A stretch of 64,000 bases of DNA from Manduca sexta (taxonomy: Eukaryota; Arthropoda; Insecta; Lepidoptera; Sphingidae). The position numbers and the translations under genes were made by a program. The stretch lies in assembly GCF_014839805.1 (NCBI RefSeq), contig NC_051123.1, forward strand, positions 2,400,727 to 2,464,726, given 5' to 3'. Numbering within the stretch: the stretch's first letter is position 1; each line of letters opens with the position of its first letter. This document shows, piece after piece, positions 1 through 15,662 of this stretch. The notes under the pieces were generated by a model, which worked only from the letters and a program-made list of their open reading frames with translations, did no database searches and was not told the origin of the DNA.

Positions 1-682
1 GGCATTATGAATGAGTTTATATCGAAATGTTAGATAACGAATTTTCCTTCGATCACGTAATTATCGATATTTAGAAAATTATAATCGATATTCATAGGGT
101 GTCTGTTTGAAATATCTGGACTCGAAAAGGCAAGTGACCTCGGGAAACCTAGGTATGTATAAAATATCACATTATTATAAACAAAATACTTTACTAGTAA
201 ATATGGTTATTAGTTTATTCCCACTTAAAATACTCTTAGGGCATAACACCTTTTTTGAAAATACTTACCCATTGGAAAACAATATCCTTCTAGCACACGC
301 AGTTTAAAAATATCGGAACCCAAAACATGCGGAACCCATCTCAAAGGAACCAAATCAATCATGCCGTTACTGTAGTGTATTAAGTTTATATACACGTTGC
401 GTGTCGAGCGGTGTTCAGTCACCGTGCGTGCTGTGTTGTGAGTGAGCTGTGTCGCCATGTTAGTGTTCGCGCTGGCTCCTCGCCGCCGCCGCTGTCGGTT
501 GGCGCGGCTGCCGTGTCCGGTAATGGCTGAATTTTGGAATTTTGAGCGGATTTTAGGGGATGTTTGGTGGTGGGTTGTGTATGTTACATTTAAATTAAAA
601 TAACAAATTTTTGCATTAGTGACGGTTCTTTGTGAGCTGTGTGTTCGGTCCCCAGCGGCAAATATATGAATCTTTAAATTCA
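1..682 (+). repeat. Near-identical copy of gene A promoter and exon 1 region (20113-20795)
   Basis: This stretch matches 20113-20795 base for base except for four small indels: an extra T at two places in the exon, two fewer A in a run of A, and one missing G. No substitutions were noticed. It carries the same TATA box (387-392), initiator (415-419) and start codon (457). It begins at the window edge, so it may extend further left, and it stops at a run of N. Indel-only differences next to a gap look like a duplicated contig end or a second haplotype rather than a real old duplication. Confidence 0.9.
457..519 (+). pseudogene. Frameshifted copy of nrf-6-like gene A exon 1
   Basis: The ATG at 457 and the splice donor at 520 match the intact exon at 20569-20629, but this copy is 63 rather than 61 bases because of two inserted T. 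The signal-peptide frame is lost after about seven residues and becomes Arg-rich. It is either a base-calling error in a duplicated contig end or a dead copy. No second exon can be assigned to it because the gap follows. Confidence 0.7.
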
Positions 683-1182
683 NNNNNNNNNNNNNNNNNN
701 NNNNNNNNNNNNNNNNNNNNNNNNNNNNNNNNNNNNNNNNNNNNNNNNNNNNNNNNNNNNNNNNNNNNNNNNNNNNNNNNNNNNNNNNNNNNNNNNNNNN
801 NNNNNNNNNNNNNNNNNNNNNNNNNNNNNNNNNNNNNNNNNNNNNNNNNNNNNNNNNNNNNNNNNNNNNNNNNNNNNNNNNNNNNNNNNNNNNNNNNNNN
901 NNNNNNNNNNNNNNNNNNNNNNNNNNNNNNNNNNNNNNNNNNNNNNNNNNNNNNNNNNNNNNNNNNNNNNNNNNNNNNNNNNNNNNNNNNNNNNNNNNNN
1001 NNNNNNNNNNNNNNNNNNNNNNNNNNNNNNNNNNNNNNNNNNNNNNNNNNNNNNNNNNNNNNNNNNNNNNNNNNNNNNNNNNNNNNNNNNNNNNNNNNNN
1101 NNNNNNNNNNNNNNNNNNNNNNNNNNNNNNNNNNNNNNNNNNNNNNNNNNNNNNNNNNNNNNNNNNNNNNNNNNNNNNNNNN
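683..1182. other. Assembly gap of 500 N
   Basis: The run of N is exactly 500 long, the usual placeholder for a gap of unknown size. Any open frame read through it is meaningless. Confidence 0.99.
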
Positions 1183-2794
1183 AATGTAGCCCGGTGTGGT
1201 TATCGTTAAGTCTAGACGATGTAGTTACTTTGATAAATACTTATCAACATTCGGCGACACTTCTCATTCAGTGTTTTTTGCGTCACCGAGGAGCGTGGAT
1301 TATTTGTTTTAAATCTCGGTTAGTGTGTTCTTATTTATTTGAATATTATTTGGTAGTATTACTTGCGCAATATTTATGTGATATTACATTTAAAACATTG
1401 TATTTTTCATATTAAATTAACAAATTAAAAATTAATAATGAATCCGGACAGAGAGATGGAACCGTTACTCATTATTTTTGTGTGCCATACATTTATTTAA
1501 AATTATAAGTTTTTAATTTCGGACAGAGTGGTGGTTTAATTTTTTTTATTATAATTTAATGTTAAGTAGTCCATACTATTTATTGTTAGTGAGCTTTCAG
1601 CACAAATAATTTGTTCGCCATATAATTGTTTCTATAGTACATGTTTCTAGCTATAGGATATACTTTTAAGATAATGTGTAACTAGCTGCGATAGATGCAC
1701 AAAAATATTTAGAAGGAAATATTCCATTTTGAATATAATATCTGATCCCGTAGTGTTTATCGAGATTCGATTGCATTTAGTTTGTGCACATTAATGTTAA
1801 GCGATTAAGGAGTCTCAAACATTGTGAATCGGTTTGTTTTTGTCCGCGGGTCTCTGTCGCATATAACGTCTTGACAAAACTGTGACGTTCCCGATTGTGT
1901 ACGTAGCGGCGTGTACAGAGTGTACAGTGTACTGTGTCCATTGAGCGGCGCGCATCTGACACGCGACCGCACGCGCACCGACGCGCCGCCCTCTACGCTC
2001 CGCTACAACTCGACAATCTCGAAGTCTGAGTAAAACAATTTTTTTAAAAGTATATACAGTGCATAGTATACTCATTAACTACAGGTAAAATTAAGATGGT
2101 AAAACTCGCGTTTATTTAAATGTACGGGCGTCTCCTCTGGCGCGTCATTAGTATTTATAAATAGATAGGCACATGTAATAGATGGAAGTAACCACGATGT
2201 CCCCTAAAGTCTATGTTGTATTTCTAAGAATACATAATATTTTAATTATTCACATTTTGGCTATTCATGTATAATATACAAATTACAAAAATAGTTCATA
2301 ATTGTTTGTCTCGTTATTTTTAATTTTGATTTTTAATTTTTGAACATTAGCCGATATTTTTTTGCTTCCAAACATTGCTGAAGATCGTACATTATGGGTG
2401 GGGGACTTTGTAAAATCAAATTATCCAGTATCCACCCATAACATAAGATCAGACGATCCATTCCTTCATTATAACATTGCTCTTATTCAATTAAAATAAC
2501 AATCAATATCAGCTGAAAATAAAAGCTGAACGTTAATTGAAAATGAGCCATTTTACCCTTTTTTATTTTTAAATTTTATTAGCAATCATAAAAGGTGAAT
2601 TACTCGTCTGAACGATTACGAGCCAATGCTACAATTTAACCCAAACAATGCAATGACGTCAGTTCCATAAAGGTAACATAAAGTAGGTCATTCTCATGTT
2701 TTGTTTATGGCACGAATAGTTTCAGTAGTCATACGCAGTTATTTTCTTTTACGAATCCATTGAACGTGTGTTGATAATAATTGATATTTTCTAG
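1183..2794 (+). promoter_or_regulatory. Probable Nca upstream region with a non-coding 5' exon and intron 1
   Basis: AT-rich DNA with one GC-rich island around 1850-2030. A good splice donor (ACAG|GTAAAA) lies at 2084/2085. An acceptor (tttctag) ends at 2794, 96 bases before the Nca start codon. The simplest reading is a 5' untranslated exon ending at 2084, a 710-base intron, and a second exon starting at 2795. The true transcription start is not visible. Open frames on the minus strand across 1777-2075 are chance frames in the GC-rich island. Confidence 0.45.
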
Positions 2795-2890
2795 GGCACA
2801 AGACTTGAGCAACTAAAAGCGAACAGGTTGTGTTAAACATTGTAGCGTCCTTCTCGAATAAAAACTTTAATAAGAAAAAAAAACACCAAA

Positions 2891-6133
<3,243 letters not shown>

Positions 6134-7790
6134 TACCCTAAATATTAATGTCTTTATGAACCACTCTTATCCACACGTCTAAGTATGAACCTATTGTAAT
6201 ATATCACCCTTATTACTGTGCTTGTAAGAGCTAGTGCGCGTTGTAAGCGTTGGTTGCACAAATCATCCATTATGGACGTACGTCTTGATGCTTGATGCTT
6301 GATCGGATTGTTATGAGTTTGTGTAATGGCCGAGTGTTGTATTTGAACGAAATGTTTATAATCCCAATGTGTTTATCCGTATTTTTTTTTTATTTGTGTA
6401 CGTCAAAATTAATGTTAAACTTTTGTTTGTCAACGATCGTGATATCGGGCTGTGAAAAGATTAGTGTAAAATTTTATTAAACGGCACGTTGTTTATTTCG
6501 AGACGTTAAACCTTACACTCACGATCGCGTTGATGTAATATTGGATTGTTATGAGATCTGATTGTTTTGTGTTTTAAATTATGAATCTTATGAATAAATA
6601 TATATATACAAGACCAGTACGGTTAACATAGTGATTTGAACGAATATAATGTAATTGCAAATATGTAAATTCTAGATTATAACTATGTTAACATCTTAAA
6701 TGTTAGCAATCTTAAATGTTAGCAATTAGATGATGCATATTTGATTAATGAATCTGTATAAGCGCTGGTCTGTGTAAAATATTTATCGGATGTAATTATT
6801 TGAGCGAATCAAGCATCAGGACAATGTGTGCGGCCATGTTGTTTATAGTGTTTAAATATCTTCCCCGTATCTAGGTAGGTAATACACACCGTTTCTACCC
6901 ATCGCGGTATCTGCTTCCGTATAAGCGGGCTGCTGGCCTCTATTCCAATAGTTTGTAAAATGTGTATTGTCTAACCATTTTAGACTTTAATATTAGCTTA
7001 TTTTTTATAGTAATTTAAAACGTCGTACCTATTACAGAAGGTTGCCTTTACCATCAGTCTCGATTATTTAACGCATTAGGTTAGTGAGTTCGAAGCGAAT
7101 TAGCAACAACACGCTAAACAGATCCGTTTTTGTAGAACAAAGTCTTTCCAGTAACGTTATGTATTTTATTAAATAATATGTATGGACGTACCAGTGAAAT
7201 GATTGTTTAGAATATCTTCCATATTCGATAGTGCATATATTGCAATGCTGGATTGTTTCGCTTCCATTAAGGATCCTAGCCCGGCCTCAGCCCGCTTGTA
7301 TCGCATCCAATGTTTTATTATACTGACTTGTATCTCTGTAATAATGTACCTTTGCATGAAATGTTCGAATTTGATATATCAATTGTCACGTGGGTGTGAT
7401 ATGGGATTGTAGGAATCACTGGCTCGTATGTGACCGTATTGATACTGATTCAAATTATCTCGTAATGCAACCATTGATCTTACATTTTAAATTATATATG
7501 TGTCTATGGACCTTATACTTTAGATAGTCTCATTCAATAGACAAGTTAGCGTAGTACAGCTGTGCTCTTCTATTTCCGCTCTATAACTATGTGATGTACG
7601 ATTTTTAAATTGAACTGTATCATCATGTGCTTAGTGCCTAATGTACATTGCAATGAGTTTTTAAACTCGCTGCTGCTCAAAATAATTATATCATTGATAA
7701 CATTCGTCCTGCCAAGGCTACAATAGTGTTGAAGTTTATGATATACAGTAAAATGTTCAAATAAATATTCATGCAAGCTTAAGTATCCCA
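6134..7790 (+). other. Nca 3' untranslated region
   Basis: AT-rich, free of recognised repeats, directly after the Nca stop. Poly(A) signals AATAAA occur at 6593-6598 and 7760-7765. Either could end the transcript; short open frames here show no protein-like composition. Confidence 0.5.
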
Positions 7791-10700
7791 TGGCAGAAAC
7801 GTGTTTTTACAGTTTTTGCTACATTAAATTGCATTTGCAATATCCATTTTTAAATAATATACAAATAAAGCTTTGATAAACAGGTCGTTGTCCCCGCAAT
7901 TTTGTATTTGGAATTGTTAATGTATTAGTTTGCATAAGTTGACATGTAGATGTCGCTGTTTGTGAAGGCGGCGCATGCGCGGACGGGCACTGGGCATATG
8001 TATTGTGAAGACAGATTGGTTGTGCCGCTGTCTTGGCACTGCTAGCTCCCAAATCCATGCTAGTCACGTGCACCTGTGCACGATCATGTACAAAACTTCA
8101 TACATACCTTAATTTTATTATATAACCCGTTTATGTATTGTATTTACGCTAGCATTGTAAAGACAGCATATACATAGCACAATTATGAAGACAATTTACG
8201 CAACAAACGATACTGACAAATATGATAATATACAAATATATTAATTTATATTATTAAAAAAATATTTATGCTTATCTTTTCGCGTTGCTTATATTATTAA
8301 GGTTTAGTTTTAATGAATGAGGAAAAAAAAAAACAAAAAAATAACCATAATTTTAGTCCTGAGTCAGCCTAAGTATTATTCGATTATTTTATTATAAAAT
8401 GATTTGTAAGGGATTTTAAGTACGGTTTAGTATAAAATGTAATATTTGGCGGTAGTCAGGACTTGCAGTATTCGACGGTTTACAATAGATTCCGCGCGTA
8501 GCCGTGTTGGGCCGCCGCAGCGAGCGAGGTACGGGCATGGTTCGAAAAAAGCGCGTCGACTCGATTCCACTTTCACTACGATTGTGTAAATTCGATTTTG
8601 ACTCTAATCTTTAAGCTTCCTTAATTTTATAACGAACAAAGGACGTTTGCGTCCACATAGTTAAGCCAAGAATAGTTTTAGTTTCAACCATGCGGTCGCT
8701 TTGAGTATTATACAAAATAAAAGCGACTGAACGATTTAACACTTTTAAATTTATACTCATTTTGTTAGCTTTTAATTTTTGGTCGATATCGAAGACTATT
8801 CGATATAACTATAGTATCGATAAAATATCGCAACCTGTACGCTTCCTGCAAACGCCCCTTACGATTCGCTTAGATGCTTTGACTGAACTAATCTTCCCGT
8901 TAAAATGTCGCCTTTGATTAACCACATTTATACTTATCGATTTTAAGATATATTAAGGTATATTGGAACATTGTTTGTAATAATTTTTAACTATTTATAC
9001 GGCATCAATATAACATTTATTGACTCTCGTACAATATATTACGTGTATAAATATACTGCTAGCTTTGTGGTGTCGTTGGTTGACTATAATAAGGTTCTAT
9101 TTTACTATATGACTTGCTAAGAATTCTTCGACATACGTACAATCTATTAATGTAGAATCTCGTTGATGTCATGTCATATTGCAAGTAACATGGAACCTTT
9201 TCATACTCGGCCACGGATCAGTAAATTTACCGCACACTATTTGCAAATGCATCATGTTCGTATATTGTTTATATTAACGATACACGTGCGGATCTTTTGA
9301 GTTTAATTTTAATTCAATATAAACAGATTTTCAAATATGTCATTAATTTGAAATTATAACGGTAATTTTAGGCATGACTATTATGATTTATTTTTTAAAT
9401 GTTGACACAGAAAATCAATGTTATTACTGATCGACACATATTGTAGTATTGATGTTTCAAATGATTGTTGTGGCTATAACCGATTCTTCCATCGACTATA
9501 CGTCTTCATACTTGGCACGGCTAGATTCGCGTGTTGTTTGCAAGCAGTGGTTCGTGTAACAGTATATTTCGTGCGCAGTACTATCCATATAATCTCGAAA
9601 CATGTTGTATTTCAATGTAATTTTTAACTAACGCATTCAAGTGTTTTGCATAAAATTATTTTACACTAAGCTTTTTTTTACTAATACTAATATTATATTT
9701 GTAAGCACGCTATGACTTCATTCACTATTTTAATTTTACTTAATGGCTTTATATCATTGTATTATGGATGAATCCTCAATTTTTTTATTATAAAATATAA
9801 AAATAATTTATCGATATTTTATTTCGCTTCACTATTTTAGCTTGGTTGTTTAATGTACGGAATATTTAATCAAATGCACAATCATCTCCATATTTCGCAC
9901 AATTCATTCGTCGTATCGCTTCAGTGTTTTGGCATTATGGTATTTATTGTGGAATTGACGAACTTGATACGTCGTTTTTCTGAGTACAAGTTACATTTTA
10001 TGGTAGATTTTATTATAGTCGCTGTATATTTTAGTGTTTGTGATGTGAAAATTCCATCGATAATTATTATCTTTAACATATACGAAACCTGGGTTTATAC
10101 ATTTTTAGCTGTGTCCGTGTGTCATACTGGACGTATGTTTCGCGAGTCAGTGCCGCGAACAAAAATTTACAGTGTTATTGGTAGGGTTCATATTGCCTTG
10201 GTCGCGCACGGTATCACAGTAATGTGCGGTCTGATTAATTAACATAACATAGTTCAGATTACATGCTTAGACTCGCGGAATTGCGCACGCGCCTGTTCTT
10301 AGACGGTGTGGACGCGGTAGTCGACGTGCATGGTTTGTGTCAGTTTGACAATGCCATTTTGGAATATTTGTAGGTATTACAATTATACCCTTAACCGTAA
10401 TAGTTTTAAGTGTTCACCTAATTATAATTTTGTCCCTTTTATCCTAATTTGAATAAGAGACGAAGGACAAGACCTTGATTAGCTAAACACTAAATATATG
10501 TATAGGTAAGGGAATTAATAACTAGACACGAACATGAGATATATATAAGGTAATTACTGACACGTTATTGTTTAATTCGCGATACGGAAAGAAGTAACTG
10601 CAATTTACAATATAGATAGATACTGCCAAACTGGCCTCATGTGAATAGAGTACAAATCTATTAATTTTACATGAGACGAAACATAACCTCCGACAAATAA

Positions 10701-11176
10701 AACAATCATTTAGGTCGTGGATGGAATTTTATAGATTTTTGAATAATGTTGAACCTGTTTAAATTTCCTTTTACTTAAGGTCCTTAGTTGACTCTCGTAG
10801 GCAATACTTAACATCGACTTCTAGGCTTAAAGTTCACAACGATCTAAATTCTAAAGCATCATACATAGTGCAGTAGCTTCATAGTTATGTTATATTATCT
10901 TGAATTTCCAACATTTGATAAATTTATATAATTATTATTTGTTATTAATAATGTGTATGAAGACATATGTTCACCACATACTTGAACGGATTTGGATGAA
11001 ATGTCTATTTATTTCATCCAAATCTGTTCAAATATAATATGATCTTTAATTACTGACAGAAAGAACATGTCGTGGACTTATAAGATACTTTTTCATGTGA
11101 AAAATTACGCAGTGGAAATTATGCCGTATAAGTGATTCATTTAGGAGGAGCCTCAAACACCTAGTAAGTTTAATGC
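7791..11176. other. AT-rich stretch without a recognisable gene
   Basis: No splice-flanked coding block, RNA gene or recognised repeat was found. The longest open frame (9853-10242, 129 codons) is rich in Ile, Phe and Val with no motif and AT-biased codons, unlike the GC-rich exons elsewhere. An imperfect inverted repeat sits at 10982-11031. A very long Nca 3' UTR reaching into this region cannot be excluded. Confidence 0.5.
10982..11031. repeat. Inverted repeat, 21-base arms with one mismatch
   Basis: Arms 10982-11002 and 11011-11031 are reverse complements with one mismatch, separated by 8 bases. They could form a stem-loop. No link to a gene is seen. Confidence 0.8.
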
Positions 11177-11179
11177 ATG

Positions 11180-11405
11180 ACATCAACACACACATTCACG
11201 CTTTTAATCCGCGAAGGGGTAAGCAGTAGCGATACTACTCACTTTCCGATATGTGTATCCCATGATGTTAAAGGGGCAATTTCATCTGCATATCGGACAC
11301 AAACTGATACTGAACAAAAACATACAATATCCCCTACCCGATCCGATTCAAACCCGAGACCACAGAGCGACAGTCGTACGCAAACAACTACGTCACCGAG
11401 GAAGT
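11180..11405 (-). mobile_element. tRNA-derived SINE (family B), minus orientation
   Basis: Read on the minus strand it starts near 11405 with the tRNA-like head (CGGTGACGTAGTTG) and B-box-like sequence, and ends toward 11180 with the conserved tail seen in the copies at 16700, 26373 and 38068. The open frames over it are products of the repeat. Confidence 0.75.
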
Positions 11406-11799
11406 AAAATGTAAATGACATCTAATCAGGCAATAAGTTATAGAAGGACGGAATATCATTTTATGTTTAGAATGAATAATGAAGCCAGGACTAGTCCATC
11501 AGGAGATTCGGGCTTGCGATGAGAGTTACCGGTTTGACGGCACATTAATTGTCTTCGTAGATTAATATACTTTATTCAATAATAGCAATGAACTATATTT
11601 GTTTCAGTTTTTAATACGATAACGCGAAAAATTTGCTTCATTAAGAAAGCTATAAAATTCCACTATTACACAATATTACTCGACTTGGAAATTAAACGTC
11701 AACAATGTGCGCTAGTGCTAAACCAATGAAGCGGCACCAGTATATCATGTTATTGGAGTGGAGTACCACGGAGTACTTTATAATTCACACTGACAAAGT

Positions 11800-11905
11800 T
11801 CTGCATAACGGTGTTAGTGATATGGGCGGTCGTATCGCTTACCATCACGCGAGCGTCATGCTCGTCTCGTCATTAACAGCAATATAAAAAAACAATCAAT
11901 GATGG
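11800..11905 (+). mobile_element. 3' part of a dispersed repeat (family D)
   Basis: The block 'GGGCGGTCGTATCGCTTACC' followed by 'GAGCGTCATGCTCGTCTC' and an A-rich tail is shared with the longer copies at 15415-15662 (+) and 21225-21500 (-). The A-rich end suggests a retroposed element. Confidence 0.7.
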
Positions 11906-14019
11906 GCACGTGAAGCGACGACATACGTCTAGAATATAGTGATAGAAATTTGAATTATAAACCGCATGACATTGCGCTCGTCACCCTGAGATATAGATAA
12001 GACCACAACAAATGGACATTATTTCAAGTTCATTAAAACAAATATATTATCCGCCTGACAAGTAAATTAAATATTTTGTTAACGGATATTGATTTATAAG
12101 CCTATGTTTTTAATAACATATATCACATATATATATAGTCAATAAATCATACTATTAGAACATTATTAATCTCTCGGCCACGTGTTACGGAAGCTAAGAT
12201 CGACTCATTGACGTTAACAACTGAGTGACGAGACGAGGAAGCAGTTATATTAAACACCTGGTAATCGGCAACTACTCAGTATTCACATATAATAATTAAT
12301 TAAACTCCCAAAAAAAAATTAACAGGGACTGCGTGGCACTGATGTATATTAGCTAATAACTCAAACTAGCTACAATATCCTTCAAATAAGAACAGTATAG
12401 CTTATACAGATGCTACTTGGCAGAAGAAATACATTTCGTTAAAATATTTTGTGATGGATTATCGCAAAAGACTTAGCTAGTCACTTATACATGAAATTAG
12501 TGTTCCCTGAGATTCGCCGAGCTTCACTACTCGGTGTCATAAGATACGTGCCACTGCTGATCCTGGCTTGCAGGAGTTGTAGTGGCGGGTGTAAGGACGG
12601 GAAAGTCTCTAGTCACTTGAGGACTGCTGATTGCGTGTGACATCACTAACCAGAAAATATTCATCAAATCAGCTAAAATCGTCGGTAAGTTTCCGTCATG
12701 TCTAGTGGGCGGTCACCTTGTTACGAGGTCGTCAGTTCTATTCCCAGCAAGACTTTGCACAATTTTCCCTTATACGTAAAGGAAAGAACGCATTTTTTGT
12801 TTGTGGCCAAAATTTCAAATTATTTTAATGAATTTCCAATACGGGATTTGGATATCCTGTACTATGAAGGTTTTGCTCTGTTGTTTGAGCGACAATGCGG
12901 GAGGTCAGACATTATTTTGAAAGCTGAAGGTCGCAAACAAGTGGGTCAGTGGCCAAAATCAGATGATAAATTATAATCGCCGGCGTTCTGGAACATTAGA
13001 TTCCGAAAGTAATATTAGATACGCGAAATCCAATATTAGGTAAAGTTAAATGTTTTATACAATAAATGTGACAAAACAACATTAAATGTGCATGAAAGTA
13101 ACTACTTTTAATGAACTAAAGAAAGAGAATACTCTTTAATAGACACGTTTAAATATACGAGTTTTCGTTATTCCTTACATAAAAGGGCAAGTGTAAAGAA
13201 GGGAGATTGTAACTACATACTTGCAAGTTCAGCGAACTAAACTGTGTAACTATGCGGAACCAACGCGTACACATCGTTCAATAAATTGTACCTTTCAGTG
13301 ATATTCAATTTCTAGCACAAACTATTCTAATTTCAAAGCTATCGTCGTATAAGTTAGAAAGTGATATATTATCGAGCAGAAATTCGAAAATCGAACAACT
13401 CACGTGTTTTTGAATTGCAAATATCAAACAAATATTGTAAGCTAAAGAATCCTTGAATAATCAGTTTATAGCGAATTACATTGCTAATAGACTTATAAAT
13501 TTGGCACATTTTTAATCACCATTCTTTTCCTTATAGGTCGACAACGTATCCACAATTTTTCTTGCATTGTATCTTAGAGCTACAAGACAAAATTCTTTTT
13601 TGACACCGCCCGTTATCCAGCGTGCATATTGGATTCAAAAAACAAACACACGGCTTCTAATTTTTGCTCTCTACCCGTTAAATCACGCACTCAAATCAAT
13701 TACGTTTTCATAATATATTAAGTAGAAAAACTGGAACGCTTTTCTGGTTTTTGGTATAAAAAAGCCATTAAAATGGTATTATGTATTCTACTGGTTATTA
13801 AAGGGCAAGTGACGTGTTAAAATAATCGTCACGCGTCACTTTAACTTCCGTTATATTATTATTGCGTGGACTGAAGTGGACGATGTAGAAGTGCGTAAAT
13901 TTTGTTGTTGCGCAAGAGTTGTTTGCTTCAAAATTAGTAAACAAAGAGCATAGAACTACCAATAAACTATTGTGTCGAGTGTTATTGGTATAGAAACCGG
14001 GGCAGGCCCTCAATAAGGT
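11906..14019. other. Non-coding stretch, nothing recognised
   Basis: AT-rich. One open frame at 12698-12976 (92 codons) starts in a sequence that resembles a tRNA-like B box; it has no recognisable domain and no splice context. No RNA gene or clear repeat was identified. Confidence 0.4.
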
Positions 14020-14180
14020 AGACTGAAGACCTGGTGTGACGCAAGTGACGGGACTTGATGGGACTTGACTTGACGCAAGTGATGGGACGGGAAACTTGAT
14101 GAGGACTGCCCTGGACAGAACAACCTGGCGTGCATTGCAAGAGGCCTACACTCACCATTGGGTGAATATATAGGCTGAAG
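14020..14180 (+). mobile_element. Relic of a non-LTR retrotransposon (reverse transcriptase C-terminal tail)
   Basis: The frame at 14101-14174 reads MRTALDRTTWRALQEAYTHH and then W before a stop. This matches the A-x-DR-x-x-WR-x-x-x-EAY-x-x-x-W end common to endonuclease/reverse-transcriptase proteins of RTE-like and related LINEs. Just upstream a GACGCAAGTGA motif is repeated. The rest of the element is absent, so it is 5'-truncated and dead. Confidence 0.7.
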
Positions 14181-14869
14181 CAGAAGAAGTTATTGGCATT
14201 ATGAGACTTAACATCCTGAGGCTGACGAACGGAAAATAGTACTTGTGTTATGAAATTAAAATTCTAAGTGATATTATTTCTGTTTGTAAGTGGGTTTGCT
14301 CGTAATTTGGTGACCTGCTTCTTTGGCACTACATGCAGTTTATGTTTGCAAAAATAAGCCAATGTGAAGAAAGTCGAATAAATTACTATTTATGTACGGA
14401 GTTGACAGACTATCGGCATGTTTGTCGCCTTAAATCGTTAACGAATTAAAAAAATACTGCCTACTATATTCTATTTAAATTATCCAAACCATATAAGTAG
14501 GTAAAATAATGTTGTTGACTCTAAAGCCTTCACATTGTGAAGTGACCTTTCGCCAACCCACAATACAAACAGTTATAGGCGCATTTTAGTTCGTAAAATA
14601 GGCACACAGAGATGACCTTTGCATTTCAGTGGAATTGTTCGTGAATATAAATAAGGTTTACTTTCTAGAAACTTATTGATTACTAGGTATTGCCCGCAGC
14701 TTCGCCCACGTAAAATGTTCCTAAAACACTATACAACGCCAGCGCCATCTTAATGGAAATCAGAATGAAAAATCCCATATGTCTTCTTCTTCACGAATAA
14801 ATTGAACGGTATCGACTTGGCGTTTAGTCAATTGGTTTCAGCTTCTAACTGTTAATAGGTCTCTCGCAT

Positions 14870-15410
14870 GCAAGGGGACTTTTAGTGTAGATACCACCGT
14901 TCCGTTCTATGGTTTGTGGGCGTTTGGAGAATTCCACCACGGTAAGAGGCGAGCAATAGATGCCATCGGGGAGTCACTGGCGGGCGGCAGAGGTTCGTCC
15001 ACCGTTAGTGTGTGACCCATGGAATTGACGGCAGCATGGAAGGTAGACCTCATGCGTTGATAATGAGAGCGTCCCTCGATGCGCGGGGCTTCTGATCACC
15101 CCCTCCCCCAAGGGACAGGCTGCACTAGGCGGCACCGCGGAGAGGCGGCTGCGAACGACAACTTACACACTTCCGTCGGAGAAAGCCCGCAGTCGTCCCT
15201 AATGCTCCAAAGAGAGCTATCGCGAAGTTTTAGTTAGAATGCCGTGCGTAGGGTTTTATATATGGTTATGGCCCGGCGCTTCGGTTGCCCGATATCATCA
15301 AACCCGGGCACCTCCACGCCGGGTCGTAAAGCTCGGTGACCCCAACATAACCGTTCAATCGTTCCCACAAAGACTGGGCAGTAGTGGGGTAAGGCACTTT
15401 TTCCGCGATA
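14870..15410. repeat. GC-rich block, probable degenerate retroelement of unknown family
   Basis: Markedly GC-rich compared with the flanks, with C-rich runs and no splice-flanked frame. The open frame 15239-15520 runs on into the repeat at 15415 and looks like chance. Composition and abrupt edges suggest a mobile-element fragment. I cannot name it, and it is not recognisable as ribosomal DNA. Confidence 0.4.
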
Positions 15411-15414
15411 CTAA

Positions 15415-15662
15415 AAAAAAGGGTAGGTTAACCACAGTAACTTCTATTTCTACCTCCAAACAGCAGTATGCATGCACTGTTGTGTTCCGGTTTGGAGAAC
15501 ATTGTAGCCAACGTAATTAGGTATTGTGAGACTTAACATCTTATGTCTGAAGATGGCGAGCGCAGTGGAGTTGTGTTGCTGTTTTTATGGAGCGACCGTA
15601 TCGCTTGCCATCAGGCGAATGACAAGCTCGTCTCATTTAAAGCAATAAAATAAAAAAAAAAA
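15415..15662 (+). mobile_element. Dispersed repeat family D with A-rich tail
   Basis: Contains TGTTCCGGTTTGGAGAA, then GAGACTTAACATCTTATG, then GACCGTATCGCTTGCCATCA, ending in AATAAAATAAAAAAA. The reverse complement of the same order of blocks is found at 21225-21500, and the 3' part at 11800. The tail suggests retroposition. Confidence 0.75.

Noticed and set aside
632..1189. Open frame of 185 codons
   Set aside because: It runs almost entirely through the N gap and is not sequence.
9853..10242. 129-codon open frame in the region after Nca
   Set aside because: No motif, AT-biased codons, no acceptor/donor context and no conserved pattern; consistent with chance in AT-rich DNA.
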